Under the pieces are notes generated by a model. It made no database searches and had not been told where the DNA came from. It saw only the letters and a list, made by a program, of their open reading frames with translations. From positions 1 to 64,000 of the forward strand of contig JAOMCN010000004.1 of the NCBI GenBank assembly GCA_028345065.1: a DNA stretch of 64,000 nucleotides, written 5' to 3'. This document shows, piece after piece, positions 53,584-64,000 of this stretch. Numbering within the stretch: the stretch's first letter is position 1; each line of letters starts with the position of its first letter. The position numbers and the translations under genes were made by a program. This DNA comes from Rhodospirillales bacterium (GTDB taxonomy: Bacteria; Pseudomonadota; Alphaproteobacteria; Rhodospirillales; UBA2165).

Positions 53584-54915
53584 TCAGCGATAGGCAATGA
53601 GGTCTGCATCGTCACTGAGGAAATATATTGTATCTCGCGCAACTATAGGTCCGATAGTAACACCGTCTGGCATTTCTACCCTACCAAGAATTTGACCGCT
53701 ATAGGGTGAAATTGAAAGAGCTTCGCCGGTCGACCCTGCTACAATCAGTCGATCACTGGTAAGGACTGGGCCAGTCCAGATAATTCTTCCAGTTCTGTCC
53801 TCTGGATCTTCCCATTTTGCAAGATGATTGACCCAGTAAATATTTCCTTTTTGCCGCGAAAGTGCCACAAGTTCGGAATTGTTAGTTAAAAGAAATATAA
53901 AATCACCCGCTACCCATGGGCTTTCTATACCACCGATACTTCGTTCCCAAATACGTTTGCCAGTTCGTAAATTTATTGCCGTGAATCGACCATTATTGCT
54001 GATGACGAACACTAAGCCTCTGTCAATTATAGGGCGACCTCGAATAGTTCTAAGTGTTGTTGCCGAGTTTGTCTTTTTCGCACCAGCTAGAGAGTCCGTC
54101 CACAATTCTTTTCCATTTTCAACCTTGAGAGCGGCCACCTCACCAGAAGAGTAAGTTACAACAACAACGCCTGCATCGACGGCGGGGTTAGCACCGCCAA
54201 TTAAATTGGTGGTTTCTTCAACGCCCGAATGGGTCCATATAGTTTGACCGTTAGATCCATTCGTAGCATATAGTTTATTAGCCAATGTCACTGCATATAC
54301 CCGGTTGTTACGAACGGTTGGCGCTGTCCTAAAGGGGTTGTCCATTTTGCGACGCCATATAATTTTACCCGTGCTGGCGTCCAGACATATTAGTTCTGCA
54401 AATCCTGTGGCGACAAAAACCCTACCAGCTTCGAAAGCTAATCCACCACCGACGTAGCCTTCTTCTTCATCGTCAGGAGCTAATTCCAAGCGCCATATCT
54501 CGTCCCCTGAGATGGCGTTAAAGGCGGTTACTTCTGTTTCGGCATCCATGGTGTACACGCGCCCATCGGCCATAATCGGCTGGGTGACTAGCCAATCCGT
54601 ATCATCAGTCCCCGATCCAATATCGATGCTCCAAGATTCTTTAATATTAGGGCTAATTTTGATGTGGTGCATAGCATGGTTGGCGTATCCACCCGCTTGT
54701 GGCCATTCATTGTTCGAAGTTGGAGCGGGCAAGAGGATTCGTTTTCCGGTAGTAATCGAATCGGCTTCTAACGTCTGTTCTTGAACCAGAATTGAAATTC
54801 GTTTTCCGGGAAGTGGGGGTTTTTCGGTAGTACCAAGAAAGGGTAACGAATCGCATCCAGAGACTAAAAGAATGCCCGCAAAGATTATGAAATGTCGTAT
54901 TATGAAATAAATCAC
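53584..54915 (-). CDS. bamB: Outer membrane assembly lipoprotein BamB-like, PQQ beta-propeller
   Basis: Lipobox-like N-terminus, PQQ-propeller repeats; adjacent to der and the YfgM-like gene. Confidence 0.85.
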   Translation of the reverse strand: MIYFIIRHFIIFAGILLVSGCDSLPFLGTTEKPPLPGKRISILVQEQTLEADSITTGKRILLPAPTSNNEWPQAGGYANHAMHHIKISPNIKESWSIDIGSGTDDTDWLVTQPIMADGRVYTMDAETEVTAFNAISGDEIWRLELAPDDEEEGYVGGGLAFEAGRVFVATGFAELICLDASTGKIIWRRKMDNPFRTAPTVRNNRVYAVTLANKLYATNGSNGQTIWTHSGVEETTNLIGGANPAVDAGVVVVTYSSGEVAALKVENGKELWTDSLAGAKKTNSATTLRTIRGRPIIDRGLVFVISNNGRFTAINLRTGKRIWERSIGGIESPWVAGDFIFLLTNNSELVALSRQKGNIYWVNHLAKWEDPEDRTGRIIWTGPVLTSDRLIVAGSTGEALSISPYSGQILGRVEMPDGVTIGPIVARDTIYFLSDDADLIAYR

Positions 54916-54927
54916 TAATTCTAATTC

Positions 54928-55596
54928 CTAGTTGCCCAAAGTGGCCGACATTTCCGCAGCGCGAGTCCGGATACCTGCCGGGGCTGTAACATCATCTGCT
55001 AACTCTTTATATAATTTGTCTGCCTGCTTAATATCTCCGGACTTTTTTGCAAGGAGTGCCACCAGTTCCCTAGCGGTATGTCGCCAAGGGTTAGAGGGTA
55101 AAATCAAGTGCTGGATCTGTTCGGTTAATTCAACTGGATCACCAATATCCAGATTATGCATCGTCGATAGAATAAGTGCCAAGTCACGGAAAATCTCATT
55201 TATTCTGGTGTCATTTGCAATAGACAAGTAGGCTTCAGTGGCCCCAGTGGCGTCGCCAGAGCGGGCAATCAATCCCGCTTGATTAAGCTGAGCAAGAATT
55301 GAATATCCTGTAGTACCGTCCTTAGTAAGGTGAGCTAAAGCTGAAGTAGCGTCATTCGTTTTGTTTTGGCTTATTGCATTGAGAGCAGAGGCATATAGTG
55401 CACTGTCATCGCTACGTCTACTTAGGTCATACCCTGACCAACCTTGGTATGCGGCAACGGAAGCAACAAATATAACCGCAATACCAATCAAGTATTTACC
55501 ATACTTTTTCCAGAGTTTGGCATAACTTTCTTGTCGCAGTTCTTCATCTATCTCTTTAAAAAAACTATCTTTTTCCGGATTTTGGTCCGCCATCAT
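54928..55596 (-). CDS. YfgM-like TPR membrane protein
   Basis: FFKEIDEELRQESYAKLWKKYGKYLIGIAVIFVASVAAYQGW; upstream of bamB. Confidence 0.82.
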   Translation of the reverse strand: MMADQNPEKDSFFKEIDEELRQESYAKLWKKYGKYLIGIAVIFVASVAAYQGWSGYDLSRRSDDSALYASALNAISQNKTNDATSALAHLTKDGTTGYSILAQLNQAGLIARSGDATGATEAYLSIANDTRINEIFRDLALILSTMHNLDIGDPVELTEQIQHLILPSNPWRHTARELVALLAKKSGDIKQADKLYKELADDVTAPAGIRTRAAEMSATLGN

Positions 55597-55860
55597 CGTA
55601 CCTTATGTGCAGACAAGTAGACGGTTGAAAAATATAAGGGTTAATGCGACTGGATTTTAGTGGACGTATAAATAACTTGCAAACGTTGATAACGCAAACC
55701 CTGGACCAAAATAAGCTAGGTTGTTTTGATTAGAATAATAGTTAGCCACTTAAGTTGTCACTTAGGTCGCAATAATGTTTTGAGAGATTAAAGGTTCTTT
55801 AAGTTTGCAATATGTATAACAAAGTTTAAACGGGTATGCTGTTACTAATGGCTTGTTAGA

Positions 55861-56235
55861 ATGAAACAAAACCTTTTAATGCCTGCAATTTTGATTGCAA
55901 CGGTGGTTTGGGTCTCCGGTTGTACAGAGACTGCTGCGACAGCACCTTCATTTTTCCCTTTTCCCCAAGCGATGGGTTTAGAGGGGGCGGCTGTTTTGAG
56001 TACGGGAAAAACAATTAGTGACCACATTGTATCATTTTCAACTGGTAAAAATTGTTCCACCGTCCGAAAAAACATAGGACAACACTACTGCGAAGAGGAT
56101 GAAGTGAAGAACCCAGATGAAGTTTTTTGCTACAATACGCTAGGTAATGTCACCTGTTACGCGTCACCGGCACCCCATGGAGAAACCCAACGTCATCTTG
56201 GGCAAACGCCAGGCGGTAATGGGTTGTCACGCTAA
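55861..56235 (+). CDS. Hypothetical lipoprotein, Cys-containing C-terminus
   Basis: MKQNLLMPAILIATVVWVSGCTETAATAPSFFPFP... lipobox VSGC; four Cys after the lipobox. Confidence 0.6.
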   Translation: MKQNLLMPAILIATVVWVSGCTETAATAPSFFPFPQAMGLEGAAVLSTGKTISDHIVSFSTGKNCSTVRKNIGQHYCEEDEVKNPDEVFCYNTLGNVTCYASPAPHGETQRHLGQTPGGNGLSR

Positions 56236-56579
56236 TTCTCTCCTTTTCTCAATTATTTGCCTCTTAAATTGTTAAGAAACTGAAGCGCCGTGTCGACCTG
56301 TTTTTGATGGCCAGTAGAGGCTTCAGGTAGTTACCAAAGTCGACTTCACTAATCTGGGTCTGAAGGTGTTACTGTGGCATTGGTGTTCGCGAATGATACT
56401 AAAAACTTTTACAATTGGATTGCTTATTTAGGTGGAGGTATAATTTTGAGATGCAAATACTACTGTCGATGATATTGTTTTGGTTCTTTCTGCGCGTAGA
56501 AGCACTTGCCTCAAATTAGTCAAACCAAAGTTTGTTAGCATTCTCTAATTTGCCAAAAAAAACTTGTTGGGAATATTGC

Positions 56580-59500
56580 CTAAGATTCGACTAAAGCGTC
56601 TTGGCGTTTACCTGATTTTTCAATCAAACCCAAAGAAAAAGACATGATTGGCGGAATAAGTGCCATGGTCAGTACGGCGGATAGGGATAAGCCTCCGAGT
56701 ACTACAGATCCTAAACCGCGGTATAGCTCAGAACCAGAACCTGGAAAAATTACTAGTGGCAACATGCCGAATACTGAGGTTAAAGTTGACATGAATATTG
56801 GTCGAATTCTATTGCGAGTAGCTTCTTCAATGGCTGCAGAAGCCTGCTTACCCTCTTCGCGGATGTGATATAACGTCTGGTGTACAAGCAAAATCGCGTT
56901 ATTGACTACAATACCAACTAAAATGATGAAACCCATCATAGTAAGCATGTCCAACGATTGGTCGACGAACATATTAAGTATTGCTAAACCCATAAGGCCA
57001 CCCGCGGCTGCGACTGGAACGGAGAGCATTACAATTAAGGGGTAAATAAAGCTCTCAAATAGAACCGCCATTACTAAATAGACAATGACTATCGCTAATA
57101 ATAGGTCGAATGTGATTTCTTGCCACGTTTCGGTCAGCTTGTCGGCGCTTCCTGAAATACGCAGGCGAACACCATCAGGAAGTCCCTTGCTAATCATCGG
57201 TTGGACAACACCGTTTCGAATTGTGTCAATTGCTTCCTGCAGCGGAATATTATCACGCGGGCTCAACTGTATTGTGACGGTTCGATACCGATCTATTCTT
57301 CGAATTTGAGTAGGACCATTTGTAACGATAATATCACTCAAACTCTCCACCGGCATTATGCGTCCATCACGGGTTACCATAGGTAGTTCATTGATGCGTT
57401 GCGTGTGTTCTTTCCCTTCTCTTGGTCCCATCAACGTTAAGTCAATGCGTTTTCCCTCGAACGTTACTTCGGTAACGCGCAGGCCGTCATTGAATGCATC
57501 AATCGTTTGACCAAGTTCACCGGCTGATACCCCATTATCGGATAACTTAAGTCGGTCAGGTATTACGCGAACTTCCGGTTCTCCAAGCGCGAGACCTGGT
57601 TTTGGCCGAATTCGATTTCCTTGAGATGGAGGGAACTTACCTAAAAGTCGGAAGAATATCGACCGAGCAACTGTGTAATTGGTTTCTAAGTCTGGTCCCG
57701 ATACATCTAAATTAATTCCTCTACCCGAGCCAATAGATCGGCCCCACAATGTGGGTTGAAAGACAAAGGCGAGTGCACCGGGTTCTTCTCTCGCAGGATT
57801 TTGCAGGAGTGGGATAAGTTCGTGGGCCTTGTTAGGATCGACATGCGATGCTGCCATAAACGCCCGTCCGCGAAGTGATACTACAAAAAATCGGTCGATC
57901 TTCCCTTCCACATCCGCAGCTACTTTTCTTACCGCTTTATCTGCCTGCGCTAGAGTTGTAGACCAGAATTTACGAGTTTTCTCCTGGACCCGTGTCATGA
58001 TGGCGTCCATTGTGTCCAGATTGTAACCGGCAGGTGGTTGCACAAAACCGATGACGAGGTTGCGGTTGCCAGTCGGCAAGTAGTCAATCTTGGGCATTGC
58101 AATCCAAGAAAAAATAGTTGCAGCTAATGTCATTACAAACACGATCACCCCAGCTTGGATCTTATTTTTAACAACATAGATAGCGAACCTACTCCAAAAT
58201 GCGGCAAACCCCACGGCAAATGGGTCAAGTAAGGGTATCCTGGTCCTTAGTTTTGAGCCGAAAGATTCAGATTGAAAGATCCGGTTAGAGAGCGCTGGTA
58301 TTAAGGTTACAGAAATTAGCAAAGACAATGTTACAGATACTGAAATCGCCACGCCGATATCACGAAAAAGCTGCCCAGCTTCTAATTCCATATAAAGGAT
58401 TGGAATAAACACCATAACCGTGGTCAGTGAGGAGACCAATACTGCCGGCCATACTTGAGCAGTGCCTTTATACGCTGCTTCGCCTGCCGACATACCACTT
58501 TGCCGTAGTCGAAATATATTTTCTAGAACAACAATAGCGGCGTCAACAACCATACCTACAGCAAATGCGATCCCAGCTAGGCTAACTACGTTCAAAGAAC
58601 GACCGAGGATAGCCATGGCAACAAATGTGCCAATAACAGAAACTGGAATAGCAGCGGCTATCACAATTGTCGGGCGCCAGGAGCGAAGAAACAACAGAAG
58701 TACGATAATTGCTAGTGCGCCGCCATAATAAATATTTTGGGTCACTAGGGAGATAGATGAATTGATATACTCTGTCTCGTCATAAATCTGGCGTAAAATC
58801 AAACCGGCTTGCTTGATTGGGCCTTCAGCAAGTTCTTTAGTGACTGAACGAATTTCTTTCATTGTTTCCAATACGTTGGCACCTTGTTCCCGGGTCAGAT
58901 TAAAACCTAGTGCCGGCACACCAAGTTGACGAGCGCGAGCAAAGCGCTCCTTGTATGCGACATGTACGGTAGCTACGTCGCCGACGGTTACTCGGCCAAA
59001 GCCACCTTCAAACCTCTCAGATCTTTCACTCCCCGACCTCGCTGATTTTTCGCTTCGGAGCAAGATGTTACGCACATCACTAGGGGTATTTAACTCTCCA
59101 TCAGTGCGGACTACGTAGCGTCTCTTCCCCTCATTGACATCACCCCCTGTTACGGCAGTATTCTCTGCTCGTAGCCGCTGTATAACCTCCGGAATGGTTA
59201 GACGATAAAATGCCAGTTTTGAAGGATCTATGATTACCTGTAATTCACGCTCGTTATCGCCGTAAAGGTTCACGCCGCCAACCCCATTTATCCGCTCATA
59301 ACGTCCTTCTATCACGTCTCTCAAAAAGTCGCCGTAAGTACCCATTGAACGTTCGTTATCTTTGGTTCGGGTAAGTGTAAACCATGCAATAGCGTTATCG
59401 TCGGTTCCGGATGTGCTGATGGTTGGTTCATCCGCCTCTTCGGGGTAACCTGTCACTCTATCAAGGCGATTGGCTGTGAGCAGAAGTATCCGGTTGAAGT

Positions 59501-59798
59501 CAAGTCCAGGGCTAAACTCTAGGGTTACGACACCTTGGTTGTGTTTGGCTTCACTTACAATGCGTTTTACGCCTTCCAGTCCCTTAAGTTCTTCCTCCTG
59601 TTTTGTCACGATCTCTCGTTCCACTTCCGACGGTGCCGCACCGCGCCAGCTGGTTTTTATTATGATAACTGGTTGGCGTACATCAGGAGCCATTTGGATT
59701 GGGACCTTTTGGAGAGATACCCAACCAAACAGCAGAATCATCAAAACCATTGCTACAACGGCTGTTGGTCTTTCAATGGAGAGACGTATTAAATTCAT
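56580..59798 (-). CDS. RND-family efflux transporter permease
   Basis: LIRLSIERPTAVVAMVLMILLFGWVSLQKVPIQMAPDVRQPVIIIKTSWRGAAPSEVEREI..., ~1072 aa, AcrB-like. Confidence 0.95.
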   Translation of the reverse strand: MNLIRLSIERPTAVVAMVLMILLFGWVSLQKVPIQMAPDVRQPVIIIKTSWRGAAPSEVEREIVTKQEEELKGLEGVKRIVSEAKHNQGVVTLEFSPGLDFNRILLLTANRLDRVTGYPEEADEPTISTSGTDDNAIAWFTLTRTKDNERSMGTYGDFLRDVIEGRYERINGVGGVNLYGDNERELQVIIDPSKLAFYRLTIPEVIQRLRAENTAVTGGDVNEGKRRYVVRTDGELNTPSDVRNILLRSEKSARSGSERSERFEGGFGRVTVGDVATVHVAYKERFARARQLGVPALGFNLTREQGANVLETMKEIRSVTKELAEGPIKQAGLILRQIYDETEYINSSISLVTQNIYYGGALAIIVLLLFLRSWRPTIVIAAAIPVSVIGTFVAMAILGRSLNVVSLAGIAFAVGMVVDAAIVVLENIFRLRQSGMSAGEAAYKGTAQVWPAVLVSSLTTVMVFIPILYMELEAGQLFRDIGVAISVSVTLSLLISVTLIPALSNRIFQSESFGSKLRTRIPLLDPFAVGFAAFWSRFAIYVVKNKIQAGVIVFVMTLAATIFSWIAMPKIDYLPTGNRNLVIGFVQPPAGYNLDTMDAIMTRVQEKTRKFWSTTLAQADKAVRKVAADVEGKIDRFFVVSLRGRAFMAASHVDPNKAHELIPLLQNPAREEPGALAFVFQPTLWGRSIGSGRGINLDVSGPDLETNYTVARSIFFRLLGKFPPSQGNRIRPKPGLALGEPEVRVIPDRLKLSDNGVSAGELGQTIDAFNDGLRVTEVTFEGKRIDLTLMGPREGKEHTQRINELPMVTRDGRIMPVESLSDIIVTNGPTQIRRIDRYRTVTIQLSPRDNIPLQEAIDTIRNGVVQPMISKGLPDGVRLRISGSADKLTETWQEITFDLLLAIVIVYLVMAVLFESFIYPLIVMLSVPVAAAGGLMGLAILNMFVDQSLDMLTMMGFIILVGIVVNNAILLVHQTLYHIREEGKQASAAIEEATRNRIRPIFMSTLTSVFGMLPLVIFPGSGSELYRGLGSVVLGGLSLSAVLTMALIPPIMSFSLGLIEKSGKRQDALVES

Positions 59799-59880
59799 CT
59801 TTGTTAACCAATCCACATGAAAACAAAAATACTTTTTATTTTAGCACGATCAAATGACGACAAACTGATTTTAAGTAGGT

Positions 59881-61272
59881 TTATCGAACAACTCTAACTT
59901 TACCCCCACCGCCGAGACGTTCATTGCCTCGTACCACTACTTTCTCACCGGCTTTAAGGCCACTTAATATTTGGAAATGATCCCCAATTCCCCGTCCTAC
60001 ACGAACACTTCTCATTGAAGCGGTAGCTCCATTTACCACATAGACAACATTACCATTTGCCCGGCGAATTACCGCATCTTTGGAGACAGTGAGAACGGGC
60101 CGGTCAGAAGTCAGTGGTAATTCAACAAGGACGGCCTGATTGTCGGCGAGTGGTTTAGTGGTGGGCTTCACTTGGGGTCTCAAACGAACCGGTCGTGTGC
60201 GGGTTCTCAAATCTTCTCTGGGGATTATAGCCCGCACAACCGCTGATAACCTGTTACCATCATCAAGTATTACACTTGCCAGGGTATTCGTTTTCAATGT
60301 GTTGATACGGGCACTTGGGACGTCGACCTCTATTTCTAATAAGCGGTCATTTATAAGAGTTACAATTGGTGCTCCGGTGTTTACATAGGTCCCCACCTCG
60401 ACGTGTTTCTGAATAATAATACCCTCAAAAGGCGCTCGAATTGTTGCGTCACGAATATCTATATCTATGCGCTCGAGTGACGCCAAAGCCTCCGAAACCT
60501 GGGCATTCTTCTCTAAAACCTGGGCTGTCTTTTCTGATACAAGTCCCTCAAGATCTTCAAAACGCGCACGCGAAAAAGCAGCTGACTTAAGTAAACTCTT
60601 CATTCTGCTGAATTCCCGTTTTGCATTTTTAAGCGCAGTTTTTTGGACTCTGAGTACAGCATTCTGGCGGTTTAACAAAGCTACCGCTCTTTTGCGGTCT
60701 GTGATCAGACGACCAACTGCCAATTTCGCTACCATTGAACCTTTTTTTACTCTTTCTCCGACAGCAACAGAGACGAGGTTAATGGTGCCACTTATCCGGG
60801 CAGATAATACTCCTGATTGCAGGGCGACAACTCTACCAACGATTTGATAGGTTTCACTACTAAGACTTGATATCACGTCATCTAGCTTGACGGCCTGGGG
60901 TGGTCGACCTCGGCGAGCAGGATTTTTGCCCTGTGCCGGTTTAATTTTTGTTTTAACCTCCGTTGTTTTTTTTGCAATTTTCTTTGGGCATCCAGATCCG
61001 CTGAAGAAACCGCTAATTTCAGCACCGTCCAGGCCGCCATTTTTATCGCAATCCATGTCGTCAAAATTGGCTGCAAGTGGCCCCCGAGCCTCACTTTCCT
61101 GGATCAGTCCATCTTTATTCGTATCTGCCGCCTTTCCCCTCTCTGAAAGTTCTTTTCCCTGAGCATTAACAGGCTTTGGGGTAATAACTAAGATCGATGT
61201 TCCGAAAAACAACGTTAATAAGATCACAAAACTGGAATGCAGAATTTTCGTTATTTTCATCGTCATTCTCAC
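59881..61272 (-). CDS. RND periplasmic adaptor (membrane fusion protein) with N-terminal EF-hand pair
   Basis: Biotinyl-lipoyl/HlyD core (ATIRAPFEGIIIQKHVEVGTYVNTGAPIVTLIND) preceded by DTNKDGLIQESE and DCDKNGGLDGAE. Confidence 0.9.
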   Translation of the reverse strand: MRMTMKITKILHSSFVILLTLFFGTSILVITPKPVNAQGKELSERGKAADTNKDGLIQESEARGPLAANFDDMDCDKNGGLDGAEISGFFSGSGCPKKIAKKTTEVKTKIKPAQGKNPARRGRPPQAVKLDDVISSLSSETYQIVGRVVALQSGVLSARISGTINLVSVAVGERVKKGSMVAKLAVGRLITDRKRAVALLNRQNAVLRVQKTALKNAKREFSRMKSLLKSAAFSRARFEDLEGLVSEKTAQVLEKNAQVSEALASLERIDIDIRDATIRAPFEGIIIQKHVEVGTYVNTGAPIVTLINDRLLEIEVDVPSARINTLKTNTLASVILDDGNRLSAVVRAIIPREDLRTRTRPVRLRPQVKPTTKPLADNQAVLVELPLTSDRPVLTVSKDAVIRRANGNVVYVVNGATASMRSVRVGRGIGDHFQILSGLKAGEKVVVRGNERLGGGGKVRVVR

Positions 61273-61482
61273 ACCTTTAACGTTCTAGGTGTTGGTTCGT
61301 TAAAGATATTGAATAATGTTTTTAAAGCTCGTAACCACTGTTCGTACGCTAAATTTCAATTTACAGATCACATTTCAAATTCTTACAGTACTAAATATTT
61401 ATTTTTTTTCTGTTGACTAGCTACGTACGAAAAGCTTCGGAACTTAAACATACCGCGTGTGAACAGTAAAACCCTAGATTGC

Positions 61483-62208
61483 CTATTTTGGGTTGACCGC
61501 CGTTACTATTTCTCCATTAACCGCAAATGAAGGGAGGGTCATCTTAACAATTTGATCGGCAACATATTCGGGCGTTTTTAGTGTCATAGGATCTTCTCCT
61601 GGAAAGGCTTCTGCGCGCATACGGGTGCGAGTGCCTCCAGGATTAAATAAATTGACGTTTATATTAGTTTTTTCCACTTCATGAGCGTAAGTTTTAACCA
61701 GCATTTCTAAGCTTGCCTTGCTGACAGCATAGACACCCCAATAGGCACGAGAACGATGACCTGCTGTTGATGTAATGAAAACAGCTCGACCTGAACTAGA
61801 TTGACGGAGTAAGGGGTCAAGGCTTCTGATCAACCACCAGTTGGCGGTAAGATTAACGTCCATTGTTTGCTGCCAGACTTTAGGGTCAATATGGTTAATA
61901 GGCCCAAGAGTGCCTAAAAGGCCTGCATTGCCGATTAAAATATCCAGCTTTTTATAGCGCTCGAATAGGGCGGAACCCAATTGGTCAATCTTAACGCCTT
62001 GAGACAAGTCTAGTGGGGTCAAAGTCGCGGTACCTCCAATCGAGCGGATTTTGTCGTCGACTTCTTCGAGGCCAGCTTTAGTGCGGGCGACAAGTATTAA
62101 GTGTGCACCAAGTTCAGCAAGTCGGACGGAGACGGCTGCCCCAATCCCTCGCGAAGCACCTGTTACTAGCGCGATACGGTCTTTCAATGGTTTGCTGTTT
62201 GCTGTCAT
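61483..62208 (-). CDS. Short-chain dehydrogenase/reductase
   Basis: ALVTGASRGIGAAVSVRLAELGAHLILVAR...YAVSKASLEMLVKTYA. Confidence 0.92.
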   Translation of the reverse strand: MTANSKPLKDRIALVTGASRGIGAAVSVRLAELGAHLILVARTKAGLEEVDDKIRSIGGTATLTPLDLSQGVKIDQLGSALFERYKKLDILIGNAGLLGTLGPINHIDPKVWQQTMDVNLTANWWLIRSLDPLLRQSSSGRAVFITSTAGHRSRAYWGVYAVSKASLEMLVKTYAHEVEKTNINVNLFNPGGTRTRMRAEAFPGEDPMTLKTPEYVADQIVKMTLPSFAVNGEIVTAVNPK

Positions 62209-62210
62209 AC

Positions 62211-63674
62211 TTATTCGGCTAAAAGCGAGAGTTGAGCAGTTAATGGGCCACCGTTTCGGTCAGTCAATTCTATAGGATATTCCCCAGAGAAACAGGCGTC
62301 GCAGTATTGTGGATTTTCAGAGTTTCTATCAGTTTCTCCGACGGCCCTATAAAGCCCCCGCATTGAAATGAAAGCAAGGCTGTCGACACCTATATGTTTG
62401 GCCATTAAATCGATATCCATTCTTGATGCTAAAAGCTGTTCAGGCTCAGGAGTATCAATTCCGTAAAAGCATGAATGGATTGTTGGTGGACTTGAGATTC
62501 GCATGTGGATTTCTTTTGCGCCTGCGGCTCGAACCATTGATACTATTTTTTCTGATGTAGTTCCCCTCACGATAGAATCATCTACTAAGATGACACGCTT
62601 TCCTTCGATGTACCCGCGGTTAGCATTGTGTTTTAGACGTACACCAAGATGTCGGATTTGGTCCGTTGGTTCAATAAAAGTGCGGCCCACATAATGATTC
62701 CGTGTAATCCCAAGTTCGAAATTGATGTTGCTTTGTTCTGCATATCCGATTGCTGCAGGGACCCCGGAATCTGGCACTGGAACGATTATATCTGCGTCCA
62801 CATGGCTCTCTTTTGCTAGTTCTGCGCCAATACATTTTCGCACGTCGTAAACATTGCGGCCTTCAACCTGACTGTCAGGCCGGGCAAAATAAATATATTC
62901 GAATATGCAGAAACGCTTATTTTTCTTGTTAAATGGCTTTATACTGCGTATGCCCTCTGCCGAAATGACAACAATTTCGCCGGGTTCTACGTCACGTATG
63001 TATTCGGCTCCGATGATATCTAGTGCACAGGTCTCAGAGCAAAGGATATGAGCACGATCTATCCGGCCCAGAACCAACGGGCGAACACCTAGCGGATCCC
63101 TCAAACCGATCAGCGCATCTTTCGTCATTGCGACTAAAGAATATGCTCCCTGTATTTGATTCAAAGCATCTATCATCCTGTCTAAAACGTCGGAGAATTG
63201 GCTAATCGCTATTTGATGAACAATAATCTCTGTATCTAGCGTGGACTGAAAAATACAACCGCGTTTCACTAATCCTTTGCGGAGAGCGCGGGCGTTGGTA
63301 ATGTTTCCATTATGTCCAATAGCGAGACCACCAAAATCAAATTCAGCAAATAACGGTTGAACATTTCGTAGAGTAGTTTCACCTGTTGTAGAGTATCTAT
63401 TATGTCCGATTGCTACCTCGCCAGGTAAGCGTTCCATCACTTTCTCGGAACTAAAGTTGTCTCCAACTAGTCCCAGTGATCTGTGCGCGTTGAAGTGCGT
63501 ACCATCATAACTAACTATTCCAGCAGATTCCTGACCACGGTGCTGAAGGGCATGAAGGCCCAGGGCGGTGTGTGCGGCGGCATCCTTATGGCCGAATACA
63601 CCAAAAACACCGCATTCATCGTGAAACTTATCTTCTTCCAAATCATTTGGATGTAATGGATGTGTTGTAATCAT
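62211..63674 (-). CDS. purF: Amidophosphoribosyltransferase
   Basis: ECGVFGVFGHKDAAAHTALGLHALQHRGQESAGI...VILVDDSIVRGTTS; start trimmed to the internal Met. Confidence 0.96.
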   Translation of the reverse strand: MITTHPLHPNDLEEDKFHDECGVFGVFGHKDAAAHTALGLHALQHRGQESAGIVSYDGTHFNAHRSLGLVGDNFSSEKVMERLPGEVAIGHNRYSTTGETTLRNVQPLFAEFDFGGLAIGHNGNITNARALRKGLVKRGCIFQSTLDTEIIVHQIAISQFSDVLDRMIDALNQIQGAYSLVAMTKDALIGLRDPLGVRPLVLGRIDRAHILCSETCALDIIGAEYIRDVEPGEIVVISAEGIRSIKPFNKKNKRFCIFEYIYFARPDSQVEGRNVYDVRKCIGAELAKESHVDADIIVPVPDSGVPAAIGYAEQSNINFELGITRNHYVGRTFIEPTDQIRHLGVRLKHNANRGYIEGKRVILVDDSIVRGTTSEKIVSMVRAAGAKEIHMRISSPPTIHSCFYGIDTPEPEQLLASRMDIDLMAKHIGVDSLAFISMRGLYRAVGETDRNSENPQYCDACFSGEYPIELTDRNGGPLTAQLSLLAE

Positions 63675-63687
63675 AAAATGTGTAATT

Positions 63688-64000
63688 TCACTGTGATTTA
63701 TTATTGAAAAGGTCAATAGCACGTTCCAAATTATTGCGCTCTTTTTTATCATACCCGGCGCGATCTTCATTCAAGGAGTTTATTGGGTCTGGACGGACCA
63801 GACGGTCATAGACACCTTTTTCTAATACCTTCTTTGCTTGGTCGGCGGTTCGTTCAATAGATCCAGTGCCAAGATGTTCAAGGTTTTTTGGCAGTGCTCC
63901 GCTTAAAAAACGAGCACTAGCTATAACGATGGGCAATGATCTTGCCTCCTTAACAATCTCCAGTCTTTTGTCTCCCGGCAATATGTTTTCCATAATTATG
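63688..64000 (-). CDS. cvpA: CvpA family protein, C-terminal part (open to window edge)
   Basis: ...RLEIVKEARSLPIVIASARFLSGALPKNLEHL upstream of purF; frame open to 64000. Confidence 0.65.
   Translation of the reverse strand, partial: IIMENILPGDKRLEIVKEARSLPIVIASARFLSGALPKNLEHLGTGSIERTADQAKKVLEKGVYDRLVRPDPINSLNEDRAGYDKKERNNLERAIDLFNNKSQ

Noticed and set aside
1-64000. CRISPR arrays, tRNA/rRNA genes, prophage or transposase genes
   Set aside because: None could be supported by reading the sequence and ORF list; no regularly spaced repeats or recognisable mobile-element proteins.

Overview
This 64 kb window looks like an alphaproteobacterial chromosome segment. It is mostly core housekeeping genes, about 45-50 protein-coding genes on both strands. 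Recognisable blocks: acyl-CoA synthetase (partial), trcR/DUF1013, rpmE, a MotA/ExbB + MotB/OmpA + OmpA trio, suhB-efp-thiE-gap, zapA-5-FCL-ymdB, yebC-ruvCAB, ybgC-tolQRAB-pal-cpoB, tilS-ftsH-folP-glmM-thiD, an organic/amino-acid metabolism block, serC-serA, a form II-type molybdenum hydroxylase/CO dehydrogenase cluster (SLM + D,E), der-bamB-yfgM-like, an RND efflux pair, and SDR-purF-cvpA (partial). Most notable observations: (i) a GNAT acetyltransferase with an in-frame TGA where I recall homologs carrying Cys, followed by a perfect hairpin (selenocysteine candidate versus nonsense mutation or sequencing error); (ii) a 166-bp duplication of the serC leader plus 5' end of serC, flanking a ~3.1 kb insert with a TPR-methyltransferase gene; (iii) a strong hairpin between the structural and accessory genes of the CODH-like operon; (iv) an RND membrane-fusion protein with two EF-hand loops; (v) a DUF2938-like gene broken by an apparent 1-nt insertion. 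I found no CRISPR array, rRNA, tRNA, transposase or phage module. All family calls come from reading sequence without database searches.
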